A stretch of 64,000 nt of DNA from Symsagittifera roscoffensis (GCF_963678635.1 NC_087064.1:52224684-52288683); one strand, 5' to 3'. Positions 1-10,736 are shown, numbered from the stretch's first letter. Notes: generated by a model from the sequence alone, not told the origin. Numbers and translations are program-made.

Positions 1-33
1 TTAATACATGGGGGTCCGCAGGCACCCCCCTGA

Positions 34-487
34 TCAGCTCACCCTTCTACTACTAAGATATAAAAAAATAGAAAAAAGATCGAAAAGAAGGATTGAAAGA
101 GAAATCGAAAAAAGATTAAAGAAATTTAAGAAAAAAAAGAATAAAAAAAACATAGAGTGAAAAACAATTATATCAAAATGAAGAACAGAAAAAGATTGAA
201 AAAGAAGGACTGAAAAAAAGATAGAAAAAAAGAAAGATAGAAGAAAAAAGTAAGAAAAAAGATCCAAAAAGAAGGATAAAAAAAGATTAGAAAAAAAGAT
301 AGAAAAAAAATTATCGGAAAAAAAATCAATTAGATTGAAAAAAGATAGAAAAAAAGACAAAAAAGAAGGATTGAAAAATAAGATAGAAAATTAAAAAAAA
401 GAAAGATTGAAAAAAGATTGAAAAAGGATTGAAGAATCAAAAAAACATAGAGTATGAAAAAATATCGAAAAGAAAAACAGAAAAAGA
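34..487. repeat. Purine-rich low-complexity tract, block 1
   Basis: The plus strand is almost entirely A and G, built from irregular words such as GATTGAAAAA, GATAGAAAAA and GATCGAAAAAG. There is no fixed period. The complementary strand reads as long Phe/Ser/Leu-rich open frames, which are an artefact of TTT and TTC runs. I see no gene. Confidence 0.85.
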
Positions 488-522
488 TTGAAGAAAAAAT
501 CTTTAAATTTTCTGAAATTTTA

Positions 523-1140
523 TGAAAAATCACAAAAAAACATTATATCTCGAAAACTAAAAAGATTTGAGCAGTCATATGTGGAGGCAAGTATTGTAAC
601 TCCTGAGAGTACACTGACAGCACACAACAAGGTAAGGAATTTCAAATTTGGGGAAAAAATTAATTCAACTTTTGAAAAAATTACAAAAAACGTCATATCT
701 CGACGAATACTACAAGGATTTGAGCAGTCATATTTGAAGGCCAGATTCACAACCCCTGAGTTACCATGACAGCGCACAACTAATGGCAAGGGATTTCAGA
801 ATTTGAAAACAAAAAAAAATAATTGGTTTTGAAAAAATCACAAAAAACGTCGTATCTCAAAAACTACAAAGATTTGAGCAGTTATATTTGGAGGCAAGAT
901 TTGTAATTCCTGAGAGTACCCTGACAGCACCGCACAACAGGGTTAAGGTTTTCAAATTTTGAACAAAAATAACCGTTAAGTTTTCTGATAATTTTTCGAA
1001 AAATCCTTACGAAAACGTCATATCTCGAAAACTACAAGGATTTGAGCAGTCATTTTTGGAGGCAAGTATTGTAACTCCTGAGAGCACCCTGACAGCACCC
1101 AACTAAAAGGTAAGGCTTTTCAATTTTTGAAAGCAAAAAT
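523..1140. repeat. Degenerate tandem repeat, four units of about 149-168 bp
   Basis: Four units share the string ATCTCGAAAACTACAAGGAT or close variants (starting near 547, 696, 854 and 1,022), followed by TTGAGCAGTCAT and CTCCTGAGAGTACC-like segments. Spacing is 149, 158 and 168 bp. The units are diverged, so this is an old minisatellite- or satellite-like array. It lies exactly between the two purine-rich blocks. Confidence 0.8.
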
Positions 1141-1158
1141 TACAACAAAATTTAAGTT

Positions 1159-2110
1159 TTAATTTAGGGAAAAATAGATATTATAAAAATAAAAAACAGA
1201 TCGAAAAGAAGGATTGAAAAAGAAATCGAAAAAAGATTGAAAAAATTTAAGAAACAGGAGAATCAAATAAACGTAGAGAAAGAAAAAAATATCGAAAAGA
1301 AGAACAGAAAAAGATTGGAAAAGAAGGATTGAAAAAAAAGATAGAAAAAAAGAAAGATAGAAGAAAAAGATAAGAAAAAAGATCGAAAAAGAAGGATAAA
1401 AAAAATTAGGAAAAAGGATAGAAAGAAAAGGATCGGAAAAAAACATCAAAAAGATTGAAAAAAGATAGAAAAAAAATCAAAAAAGAAGGATTGAAAAAAA
1501 GATAGAAAATTTTAAAAAGGAAGATTGAAAAAAGATCGAAAAAGGATTGAAGAAATTTAAGAAAAAGGAGAATAAAAAAACCTTAAGAAAAAAAAGATCG
1601 AAAAGAAGAACAGAAAAAGGAAGAAAAAAAGATGGGAAAAAAGATAGAAAAAAATTGAAGTAAAGAAGGATTGAAAAAACGGTAGAAAAATAAAAAAAAG
1701 ATAGAAAAAAGATCGAAGAAGGATTGAAAAAAAAAGTAGAAATTAGAAAAAAAAGATCAAAAAAGAAGGCTAGAAAGAAAAACAAAACATCGAAAAAGAA
1801 AGATCGAAAAAAAGATAAAAAAAGAAAGATGAAAAAAGATCGAAAATCCAGGATCGAAACGATTGAAAAAAAATAGAAAAAAAGATTGAAAAAGAAGGAT
1901 TGAAAAAAAAAGATAGAAAAAGATGAAATAAAGATCAAAAAAGAAGGATCAAAAAAGAAGGATTGAAAAATAAAAAGAAAAGATAGAAAAAAAGAGAAAA
2001 AAAGATAGAAAAAGAAGGATCGAAAAAAATTAGATAAAAAGATAGTAGAGAAAGATCGAAAAAGGAGGATCGAAAAAAAGGTTGAAAAAAAATCCAGATA
2101 AAGATTAAGC
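1159..2110. repeat. Purine-rich low-complexity tract, block 2
   Basis: Same composition as the first block, about 950 bp of G/A words on the plus strand. The long minus-strand hydrophobic frame across it (1,477-2,340) is a composition shadow. Confidence 0.85.
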
Positions 2111-3240
2111 GAAAGAATTGGAGACAACCGTATTGGAGACAGTAGCATTATTTTGAACTGAATCGTCGAAACCAAATTGAAAGTTGAAAAATTAGGAGTC
2201 GGGTAGACAGACATAGTCAAATTAAATGAAAAAGCAGGTAAATAGACAGACAGACCTAATTTGGCCTCGAAAAAAAAATAAAGAAAAGTTATCGACCTTG
2301 CGCAAAAGTAATTGAAAAAAATTATTCTTAAGCATTGCAATATATGCTACAGCTTGAACATGAAATTTTTTTTTCGTTAAACATGCAAAATTATTATGCT
2401 TTAACATGGGAGATAGCTGTCACTCGCATTTAAATATAGTATAGATTGTTTAACGTTTGTTGAGTGTGGTGAAAGTTGGGGTTAAGAAAGCTGGGCTCAA
2501 GAGTCAGAGACTCTTGACCCCATTACACTACAAAATTTAGAATCATGAGAGCCTAAAAGCTGTTAATAAATTCCTCCACTGTAGATAGAAAAAAGAACGT
2601 CTCCATGGCCCGGTCCCAAGATACCTCAACCTGCAAAGTCATTGAAAACAGTTCTCAGTAACGTTTAATTCTTTTTACTGGAATAAGTTATACCTCACTT
2701 TTGGACCATTCTTTTTCTTTAATGTTGCAGGGGTAATATCAAACTTTGTATTTTTACTGGCAATGAATTGCATGTATTCAATTCATTTTCAATAGGATTT
2801 TGCAGGATTTTTTTTTAAAAAACCAAATCAGACAAAATCAGCTATGTAGATAAGCATATCTTGGATAGAAAAACGTTCAGAAATTTAAAGCCTATAGGAT
2901 TCGTAACATTGTTTTGCCAAGTTTTTTTCTAATTTGAACCTGAAAATGTTGACAAGGTTTTTAAAACTGAGGCGGTAGTTGATATTTGCTAGTTTTCAGG
3001 ATACTTATGTTCATCTACTTTGAAGGGTTAAATTCGATTTTTTAGCTTTGAAGGTACAACAATCTTATCTTTGCAGCCATCTTTTGTAAAGTTAAGTGAT
3101 TGGACGTTTTTGATTCGGCATCCTATTTTCTGCAAGCAGAGACACTAAAAAGTTCCAGATGTTTTCTGGCGTTAAATCATCGCAAACAATTGTTAAGTTT
3201 ATTCATTTTATTAACACAAGAAATTTAAAATGTTAAAACT
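2111..3240. other. Intergenic DNA without recognisable gene
   Basis: AT-rich sequence with no open frame that looks like protein on either strand. It contains one strong short hairpin (2,493-2,520). It may include non-coding 3' sequence of the adjacent PLE. Confidence 0.5.
2493..2520. other. Short perfect hairpin
   Basis: TCAAGAGTC and GACTCTTGA form a perfect 9-bp stem around the loop AGA, extended by GGG/CCC with one bulged base. Function unknown. Confidence 0.6.
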
Positions 3241-3271
3241 AACGTTTTCGCACATTTTGTGCATCATCAGG
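3241..3271 (-). other. PLE terminal motif resembling a hammerhead ribozyme core
   Basis: On the minus strand the segment reads CTGATGA, then GCAC and GTGC separated by AAAAT (a short stem), then GAAA. This is the order of the hammerhead core, and hammerhead motifs are known at PLE ends. The pairing at the base of stem II has a bulged T, and I could not complete stems I and III, so activity is doubtful. Copy C has a decayed version at 5,030-5,060. Confidence 0.35.
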
Positions 3272-3559
3272 ATTAAAACTTTTTTAGCAATATTTACAGA
3301 ACGATCAAAGATCTGAAAAATGAGAAACATGTCTAAAATTGCTCTAAAACATTTTGACTAATCAAGTATAAAAACAACTGTAATTACATAATGAATTACG
3401 TAATCATCAATAATTTTTTCCTGTTAATTTCTGAGATTGGTAAGTTTTTTGTTCTTTCATGGTTATAAAAATTTTAATTTGGGAATATTTTTGATTCTGA
3501 CATGTCACTTTTTTTAACATTTAGCCATGTTATACAAAGACTAAAATTTTAGTGTTTAT

Positions 3560-4850
3560 TCCCGGTTCCTGAATTCATCGCGTGTGTTAATCCTCGGCTT
3601 TCCCTCCAAATAAGCAAAGCGTCTAGTGTGAGTAGCTTATGAGTGTTGACTTTTTGGTCTATAATCTCTGAATTCAGCTCAGCAGTACCGACTACCTCCT
3701 TATTATAGAGAGTTGCAAAAAGTTCGGACAGACAGAATTAAATAAAAAGAGAACTTTTCTAGACATCAACGAAAATTAAAACTGAAATAAACATAACGTC
3801 GCAAGTTCAAAAAGAAGAATTACGGGATCTACCTAACAATCCCCATTTCAAGAAAGGGGAAGAGATTGTTAATAAGATTACCTGCAGCGAACTTTCGACC
3901 AATCAGAATGAGGCAAAATTCGAAATTATTGTTTTTATTTACAGGGATGGAGATTCTTCAGTAGATACATTAGGGGGGGGGGAGATTGTTAAGTTGATCC
4001 GAGTTTCGCTCAAAACCTATAACCACGGCGGGCAATTGCATCCGAAGCGTCGAAATGCTTTATTGTAAAATCTGGATGTTCATTGCAGTATTTAAAAATT
4101 AAGCTAGCATAATCATCGGATAATCGACGATCTCGCATTTTGAATTTGGCCTGACAAAAAATTCGAGGTTGTTTGGCTTCAGATTTTGCCTGCAAAAAAG
4201 CGTCGAAAAGCTCTTTTTAATTAATTCTGTCTGTCCGAAATTTTTGCTTCTAACTATACATTCTAACAAGTGTTGCCTTACTGGGGAGTCCCCTTTGCGG
4301 TGTTCATCAACCCTTGCGGCTAAATGTCGGACATAGGTGGTGTTACTTTCACTACATGTAAGCTTTTACACCACTTTGGATCTCAGTTCACGAGCAAAGG
4401 AATTTTTTGAGGGATGGCAAGAATGTTTTCAATTTTCTTGTAGTAAAAATTATTTCTGACCGGGATATTTGAGGAACCTTTGCAGCTAACAGTTGAGATG
4501 GATTGCCTCGAGATTGCATTGTAAAAAGGGGGATGAGTCTTTTAAACATTCATCATTTCTCGGTTCTGATGCCTTCACCTCTAAATTTTTCTTTCCCTCA
4601 ATGGTCTTGTTAAGAGTTTCAAACACTACCCTGTCCGACGAATTTTTCGGATAGTGATTTTCAATCCATTGCTTCCGATTTTTTTTCAATGCCTGGTCAA
4701 AACTTTCCCATGTTGAGGTACCTCTGAAAACCCTATGAACCGTCCCTTCAACAACGTTTCTTTTGTACTGCAAATGTGCGAAACCTCTGAAGTTTAGAAT
4801 GATGCCGGTATCAGTAGTGCCACTATCAGTATCTTAAGTACGCTTGAAAT
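3560..4850 (-). pseudogene. PLE RT thumb and GIY-YIG endonuclease remnant (copy A)
   Basis: The 95-residue frame at 4,486-4,773 has the PLE thumb signature (KRNVVEGTVHRVFRG, STWESFDQALKKNRKQW, then HYP). Further downstream on the same strand, near 4,262-4,345, a frame contains CSESNTTYVRHLAARVDEH followed by a Pro-Val-x-x-His-Leu run. This is the PLE GIY-YIG endonuclease: Cys, Tyr-Val, Arg-His-Leu, Arg and Glu-His. The end of the domain continues at 3,560-3,700. In an intact PLE this nuclease nicks target DNA for target-primed reverse transcription. Frameshifts and an inserted element make it inactive. Confidence 0.7.
3708..4254. mobile_element. Non-autonomous DNA transposon (MITE-like), TATA target duplication
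   Basis: The left end (GCAAAAAGTTCGGACAGACA from 3,715, then GAATTAA) and the reverse complement of the right end (GCAAAAATTTCGGACAGACA ending at 4,247, then GAATTAA) are near-identical terminal inverted repeats. The match continues through AAAAAGAG-CTTTTC. TATA occurs directly outside both ends (3,704-3,707 and 4,255-4,258), as expected for a TA-targeting Tc1/mariner-like insertion. The element splits the PLE GIY-YIG domain. The 61-codon minus-strand frame inside (4,010-4,195) has no family I recognise. It also contains a run of at least ten G near 3,973. Confidence 0.75.
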
Positions 4851-4865
4851 GGACAATATCAAAAA

Positions 4866-5003
4866 TATGATTCAGAAATACCTGGATTATATAACTGAGG
4901 TTTAGTTGAGCCAAAACACTTGACTAATTGTGAAAATACATAATTAAAACAAATGGATATTTTTAATTCTTGTCAAAAAAAAATTACTCAGAGCAATTAG
5001 CAG
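4866..5003. repeat. Dispersed repeat, copy 1
   Basis: This matches 9,484-9,615 in order: AGATACCTGGA-like, GACTAATTGTGAAAA, AAAC-AAATGGATATTTTT-like, then CTCAGAGCAAT. Both copies lie next to PLE sequence, so it is probably PLE-associated non-coding DNA. Confidence 0.6.
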
Positions 5004-5379
5004 GGAAATAAAATTGTAAGACACGAACGTTTTCGCATAATTGTGAATCATGAGGTTCAAAAGAGTTACACTGTCACAAACTGATCATCGAGCATAAAAG
5101 TTTGGCTAAGGCACTCATTTATACAAAATAATAAACATCAACCCATCAAAGCTCGCACATTTGAATTTCGCGCCAAAGTTACATCAAGATTATATCATTT
5201 AGCTTAAACTTCTGAGATATTCTTCTCAATTTGTGATACTTCTTTTTTTTTCAAACATAATTTCCCAATTTTTCTCATTTTCCGGTTTTGAAACATGTCA
5301 ATTATCTATAAAGTTTTTCATTAATTTTTGTTAGTCGATTTCGGAACTATAGTTTAATGGTTAACTCCCTGCACTTGAA

Positions 5380-6310
5380 CACATCGCGCGCGTTTTTTTT
5401 CGGTCTCTTTTTGCAGATATGACGTGCTCCTATTACCAGTAGCTTGACGTTGATGCCAGCTTGGTCTATAACCTCCCATGACATTCCTGCACTCATGATC
5501 TCACCTCCACACTGCCTTAGATGTTGTCCTACGGTTGAGTCTTTTTTTCCGGTGTTCAGCTGTTCTTGTTGCTAGATGTTGAACTGTTTGGCCAACAGAG
5601 GTTGAGTTACATCAACATCATGAAACCTTATAACCCACTATAGATTTCAGTTCACGCGAATAAAAAGACTAAGGATGGTAGGCAGTTTTTCAGCGTTCTG
5701 ATGTTGAGAAAAATTGTTGCTTTGATTAATTTCCGCACCTTATATGCAATAATAGGCTTTCATTGCCTCGGTACTACACCATTTTCATGGTAGGTGTGTC
5801 AGTTTTATCAATACCCTTTGATGAAAGTTCTTGCCAGGGCTCTTGTCGACCTTTCCTCTGATGCTTCTATCTCGGGTCCTCGAGGCAATCTTACCAGTCC
5901 AAGATTCTGGGTATTGTTTGTCAACCCATTGCTTAACATTTACTTTCATGGCCTCATCAATTTTGTTTCAAAATGAAGTGGTTCTAAAATTTTGATGGAC
6001 TGCGCCTTTTATTATGTTTTTCCTATAACGGAGGAGAGGAGCGCAACTCCTAATATTAAAAATTGTCCCTGTAGCAGTTGGTTTTCTATGCCATCCAAGG
6101 AATACGTTTTTAGGTGAGTCCACGTTAACATTAATGTCCCAAAAGGCTAAGCTGCCTTTCTAATTCGCCTTTTCTAAAGTAAAATTGTAGATTAGGATGT
6201 AATCGATTTGCAGCGTTTAACAATTCTTCCGGGTCTTGTTTTCAAAATTCTCGCAATTTCAACCACATACCTCACAAAAAAGTTTCATTTCTTTTGAGGT
6301 TGGTCTTTTT
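5380..6310 (-). pseudogene. PLE thumb and GIY-YIG endonuclease remnant (copy C)
   Basis: Minus-strand translation near 6,110-5,770 gives a PRKPTATGT-like segment, then KNIIKGAVHQNFRTTSF and KVNVKQWVDKQYP, matching the thumb of copy A. Near 5,515-5,600 it reads VGQTVQHLATRTAEHRKK, the GIY-YIG nuclease signature (Gly-Gln-Thr, His-Leu, Arg, Glu-His), followed by VGQHLRQC. This copy is not interrupted by the MITE that splits copy A, so it gives the unfilled structure for comparison. Several stops and frameshifts are present. Confidence 0.7.
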
Positions 6311-6406
6311 CTTCCAACTCACCTCATAACGAGCAGAACCAAACAGTGTTAGCTATTTTCCTATATTCAGTTTACTTAAGCTTACTAAAAAATTGATAGA
6401 GCTTAT

Positions 6407-7443
6407 TTAGACAGTTTTCACCTTCAACACCTTTCTGTCTACACCTACTAATTTTCCTTTATTCTGGATAAAGCCATTTTGGTTTTCCATCGGCTTGAAA
6501 TTTCTGGAACACTCCTTCTTCAAAACGATTATGAACTCTTTCAACCACAAAATTGCCAGTATGACTGCAAAAGATGCTCCCATAATCAACCATACTTCTG
6601 AGTAAACCTATCATTGCAATTTAAATACATTTGATCTACAGCTATTTTAACAATACCTTCATAGTAACGCCTGCAATATTAGTGTACAAAACTCAACATC
6701 TAAAGAAATTATGTTCTCATCGGAGTCCAATTCAGCGTTCTCAAAAATCTCTCGTGCTGGCTGTGTGTTTCTTTCCATGTTCGCTCCCTCAATTTTATCA
6801 AAAATTTTGCCAATAATTTGTTCAAGATGTAATATGATCTTCCACGAAGAAATAGAATGTAGAACAGGGCGCAGTGGTATGTCTTTCCCAAGTACTTTTT
6901 CTAAACCGACAAACAATCCGTTTGACTACCTGTTAAACTCAATTTGTTCATATATGTCGTTGCCCTTTTCCAGACTCAACAGCTCTTTGTTAGTGTCTTT
7001 CTCACTTTTTAGCACCGTCGAATCATCAGTGTTGGTCATTGTTTTGAATTGGTCTGACTGTAAAAGTTCTAGTAGTTTGGTTTCTATTGGTCTTTTTTGT
7101 GAAACCAAATTTAACACTTTTACCGAGTGGTACTGCTAAAAATGCTTTACTTTTTTACTGCCTATTAGATAGTGTAAGTTTCACTCGCTTCACATAGGTT
7201 TTACCTGCGGCTCCAATATCGCAAAACGACTCCCCACTTACGTCCTGTTTTTCAATTTGGATCAAAAACTATCCACATCAGCCAAAAATTCAAGCTCTTT
7301 GACTTTGTTCCAAACTGGTTGTTTGGGTGCTGGGGATAAACATTTTGCACGCACTTTGGCAAATCAATTCCCTCTAAAGCTATTACACTTCTGTTAAAAT
7401 CTCTGCCTAATGGTCTCTCTTGTCTTTCTGAGAGATTATTCAC
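6407..7443 (-). pseudogene. PLE reverse transcriptase remnant (copy C)
   Basis: The frame at 7,443-7,252 begins with a PLE-type N-terminal segment (NNLSERQERPLGRDFN). The frame at 7,117-6,926 has DDSTVLKSEKDTNKELL and ends EQIEFNR, preceding the palm. The frame at 6,916-6,659 contains GLEKVLGKDIPLRPVL (PLE consensus: Tyr-Gly-Leu-x-Lys-Val then Leu-Arg-Pro-Val) and ENIISLDVEF, which holds the first catalytic Asp. The frame at 6,589-6,407 has MGASFAVILAILW. In a live PLE this enzyme copies its RNA at a nicked target. Frame breaks and the missing YxDD region show it is dead. Confidence 0.7.
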
Positions 7444-7678
7444 TGTGCTTGCGTTTTTCTGTTCTCATTTATAGTAAAGTGCAAGACTGACAACCAAAGT
7501 TTCCCTTCAATCCCTCACTGTACTATTACTTTTGTTTTCTCTAATTTGTCATTAGTGTTCTTGTGGTCAATCCTATGAGCAGTTTTATCTGAAAACATTG
7601 AGCCGCTTGGTCCGTAATAAAAAAAATTTTTCCGGCACCCAGAATCGCAAAAATCTGTACTCTATCGTTTTCTAAGTA

Positions 7679-8152
7679 TTAACTCAGAAACTTAAGTCTA
7701 TGAAAACATTTAGTTAGCTTAAGACACCGCTTGAGATATTCAAGCACTAATATCCATCGTATAAAGGTAGGGAAAGTGTTGAATTCATATTTTTGCAGAC
7801 CACGAGAAACTAACTTTTTGAGGCACAAAGCAAAGAACGACAAAACAACACTAGGAGTTTGATGAAGTACAATCCACTTGGCCCTCTCCTTTCGTTTGGC
7901 TAGTGCCTCTCTTCTTGTCTGTGAGGGTCTGTTTTTTGTTGATCTAGTCTTTCCAATCTGTCCTGGTATGTTGTCCCGGTTCTCCATCACCAGCCTCATT
8001 GATTTCAATTCCTGGGCACTATCTTGATTAAGCTCCAGACAGTCTTTCACCAAATCTGGCTCGTGCTTTCCCTTCCTCTTTGATAAGTGGCATTTGGTCA
8101 CGGGAATGACCAAAGGGCCGGTTCGTCTCAGCGCTTCTGGGATGATGGGCAT
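7679..8152 (-). CDS. Unrecognised 157-codon ORF upstream of PLE copy C
   Basis: This is an uninterrupted frame with an ATG start. It is rich in Lys, Arg, Glu and Gln in the middle (RREALAKRKERAKW), and the coding-like composition continues in frame upstream of the ATG beyond an in-frame stop. I recognise no domain. It lies 5' of, and on the same strand as, the PLE reverse transcriptase, so it may be a decayed PLE N-terminal extension. A host exon is the alternative. Nothing in the sequence decides between them. Confidence 0.3.
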   Translation of the reverse strand: MPIIPEALRRTGPLVIPVTKCHLSKRKGKHEPDLVKDCLELNQDSAQELKSMRLVMENRDNIPGQIGKTRSTKNRPSQTRREALAKRKERAKWIVLHQTPSVVLSFFALCLKKLVSRGLQKYEFNTFPTFIRWILVLEYLKRCLKLTKCFHRLKFLS

Positions 8153-8370
8153 GCCCTTTTATCCTAAAGTACACCATTTACCTGATTTAAGAATTGAAGG
8201 AATTGGATATCGATTTAAAAACTTTCTAATATGGTTGATGGTGCATATTCTTTGCTCAGTTTCTGTAAAAGATTTCATACTTTTTGTAAACCAAAACAAT
8301 AATTCAAGTAAAAAGATTTGATCAAACAAAACAATGGTCTACATAGAGTACAACGTAAATGCAAAGCAAA

Positions 8371-8725
8371 GTTGTTTTTAAAAGTTTGTAGCAAAACGCA
8401 TCTTGTGTGTACAATGTTTTAGGAAACCGATTCCAAAAGGAAGTCATACTATGATTTTGTTACAAGTGTTTTAAGTTTTCGGCAAAAACGTATCTCAATT
8501 TTCATTGGAAAATACCGGTGTTATTGAATTGGTTTGATGATTCATCTCCAAAATCATCAAACCAATTCAATAACACCGGTATTTTTCAATGAGAATTGAG
8601 ATACGCTTTTGCCGAAAACTTAAAACACTTGTAACAAAATCATAATATGACTTTCCTTTGGATTCGGTTTCCTAAAAAATTGTACCTACAAGATGCATTT
8701 TGCTTCAAACTTTAAAAAAAAATTG
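8371..8725. repeat. Large fold-back (inverted) repeat, arms about 172 bp, 9-nt loop
   Basis: The left arm (8,371-8,542) and right arm (8,552-8,725) are reverse complements at roughly 90% identity around the loop CATCTCCAA. Shared strings include GGTTTGATGATT, AATACCGGTGTTATTGAATT and TTACAAGTGTTTTAAGTTTT. This fits a fold-back MITE. A transcript would form a long double-stranded hairpin. I could not identify a target-site duplication. Confidence 0.85.
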
Positions 8726-9483
8726 TAAAATAAGCCAATTTGCAAAAAATTAGAATTAGGTTTGAGTTTTTTAATTAATGAGGAAAGAAATTCTGCGTTT
8801 CCTGGCAAAATAAGAAGAATAGATAGCTACTCTGCAAAAGCACAGAATGTTCCGACCATGGTCTTCAGAAAGCTACGGTTTGAAAAATTTTTTCCGAATG
8901 AGTGAAAATTTTTCTACTTGGTGTGATAAAAGTATCTTACGCGAAAATTTAAATTGGGCATAATTGACAGTCATAGTAATCAAGGCAAAATAGACGCCAT
9001 TTTTGCAGAAAAAGACGAGAAAAGCAAAAGATTATTTATAAAAAAAATTTTGAAGAAAACTTTTGAATTTTTTGAAGATTTTTTTTTTCCGAATTGAAGC
9101 TAAAAAAGTCGAAAAATTAATTTTAGCATAATAAACTTAACTTTTACGGTTTTAAATTGGACATAGTTTGACTTTTAAGCCTGTTCGTTTGCTTTATTTG
9201 CCCAAATTAAGACAAAAAAATTCAAATTTTCAAACCGGTTTTTCTCGACATCATTAATGTGGTTCGAATCACGACTTTAGAATCACGGGTTTTAAAGTTA
9301 TATAACACTCAGCCCAGTCCGATCATTATATGGTTCCTCATTTTGCGTTGAGAACAAAAAGAAAAAAACTAAAAGACACCCCAATACAAAGTTACTCCTC
9401 ATTTTTCAAATGGTCGGAATAAAAAACAAAAAACTGTACATAGAAATTAGCAATTATTCAGTGTTCCACGCTCAAATTGAAAA
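8726..9483. other. Intergenic DNA without recognisable gene
   Basis: AT-rich sequence. I see no convincing coding frame, repeat or RNA gene on either strand. Confidence 0.5.
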
Positions 9484-9615
9484 AAAAACAATGATTTAGA
9501 GATACCTGGAATATCAAACTGACTAATTGTGAAAAAAGCAGTTAAACTAAATAGAAATTTTGATGTCGTATCTCAAAATGTCAGTACAAGAGTGGAACTC
9601 AGAGCAATGAATCAG
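9484..9615. repeat. Dispersed repeat, copy 2
   Basis: Homologous to 4,866-5,003. An 80-codon minus-strand frame overlaps its high end (9,547-9,789) without recognisable motifs. From 9,616 to about 9,985 I see nothing else that I can name. Confidence 0.55.
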
Positions 9616-9985
9616 AAACAGAAGGAATTGGAATGCCGATTTGACTAATTCTGTCTGATTGTTCTTCGAAATGGTTGAAATAAAATCAAACAAAACCACT
9701 TTTAGCGTTTCTTTTGCTTCAAAACTCAACCAAGTTTCTTTTTTAAAATTAGGATATGCTGATCTTGAGTAGACAAAAAAATTCAACATTCTGTTCGTCT
9801 GCTCGTTGATATAGTCGAAACCAAGTAAGAGCAGACAGGGGTTTGCAAGATTCTAATATTCAGTGTTTTGTAACAAAAAAAAACATCCGGTTTTTTCTAC
9901 AAAGAAAATTTGAAAAAAAAAGAAAAAAACTAAGACACACAAATGATCATTTCGAATGATCGGATCAATAAGACTGAAAATAAGA

Positions 9986-10541
9986 CAATTATGGGACACT
10001 CTTTCCTCAAAACGATTTCGAACTCTTTCAACCACAAATTTGCCAGTATGACTGAAAAAGATGCTCTCAAAATCAACCATTCTTCTGTGTATGCCTATCA
10101 TTGCAATTAAAGTGCACTTGACTTACAGCTAGGTTTAACAATATCTTTATAGTGATGTGTGAAATGTCTGGAGGCTTCTCTTGCTTATAAAGTTTTCTGA
10201 GTGCTTTGTTGATAGCCTCTTTGAGTGGAACTTTAGTTTACAAAATTCAAAATCTAAAGAAATTATGTTCTCATCGGAGTCCAATTCAGCCTTCTCAAAA
10301 ATCTCTCGTGCTGGCTGTGTGTTTGTTTCCATGTTCGCTCCCTCAATTTTATCAAAAACTTTGCCAATGATTTGTTCAAGATGTAATATGAACTTCCACG
10401 AAGAAATCGAACGTAGAACAGGGCGCAGTTGTATGTCTTTCTTAAGTACTTTTTCTAAACCGTAAAAACAAGCCGTTTGAGTACCTGTTGAACTCAATTT
10501 GTTTTAAAGATGTTCATATATGTCATTGCCCTTTTTCAGAT
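9986..10541 (-). pseudogene. PLE reverse transcriptase fragment (copy D)
   Basis: The frame at 10,497-10,147 contains GLEKVLKKDIQLRPVLRSIS and ENIISLDFEF, and aligns closely with 6,916-6,659 of copy C. The DNA at 9,990-10,115 aligns with 6,500-6,620 (RT motif with the Met-Gly box). The final Val of the Leu-Asp-Val box is Phe here. Only this palm segment is present, truncated on both sides. Confidence 0.7.
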
Positions 10542-10554
10542 TATTGATTTTGTT

Positions 10555-10650
10555 TTGTGGGTTTCATTCACTTGTACACTAGTGTACTTTGCAATAGTGT
10601 ACTTTGCAATATTTGCAATAGTGTTCTTTATCCTAGAGTACACTATTGCA
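10555..10650. repeat. Short direct and inverted repeats of a TTTGCAATAGTGTAC-like word
   Basis: The word CAATAGTGTACTTTGCAATA recurs about three times in overlapping form. Its inverse, GTACACTATTGCAAA, follows at about 10,638. It is directly downstream of the PLE copy D break. Confidence 0.6.
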
Positions 10651-10736
10651 AATTGTTCACAGGCTGGATGTCAATGGATGTCAATCTTGCCAGAAGACTA
10701 AAAGATACCAAATAATTGAAACTCTCTTTTGGGCTC

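Larger units (their letters stand above)
3241..4850 (-). mobile_element. Penelope-like element copy A, 5'-truncated
   Basis: Read on the minus strand, this block carries the PLE RT thumb region, then a GIY-YIG endonuclease, then a terminal motif at 3,241-3,271. That order is normal for PLEs. The RT palm is absent, so the copy is 5'-truncated. It lies head-to-tail just downstream of copy C (5,030-7,443), the tandem arrangement PLEs often show. The endonuclease is interrupted by a 547-bp inserted element. Confidence 0.7.
5030..7443 (-). mobile_element. Penelope-like element copy C, most complete copy
   Basis: On the minus strand, in order: an N-terminal domain (7,443-7,252), RT fingers (7,117-6,926), RT palm start (6,916-6,659), the RT motif with MGASFAVILAILWLKEF (6,589-6,407), thumb (about 6,010-5,780) and GIY-YIG endonuclease (about 5,700-5,400). 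A decayed terminal motif follows at 5,030-5,060. The RT segment carrying the YxDD motif is not seen, so an internal part is missing. Frames shift repeatedly. Confidence 0.7.

Noticed and set aside
1477-2340. 287-codon minus-strand Phe/Ser/Leu-rich frame, and similar frames at 34-533 and 1,159-1,449
   Set aside because: They are the complement of purine-rich low-complexity DNA and look hydrophobic only because TTT and TTC repeat.
4010-4195. 61-codon frame inside the DNA transposon
   Set aside because: No transposase motif and too short to call; kept only as part of the mobile element.
5345-5385. tRNA-like words (TATAGTTTAATGGTTAACTCC)
   Set aside because: No acceptor stem, T arm or CCA-side pairing can be built, and the DNA aligns with the end of the PLE endonuclease region in the neighbouring copy.
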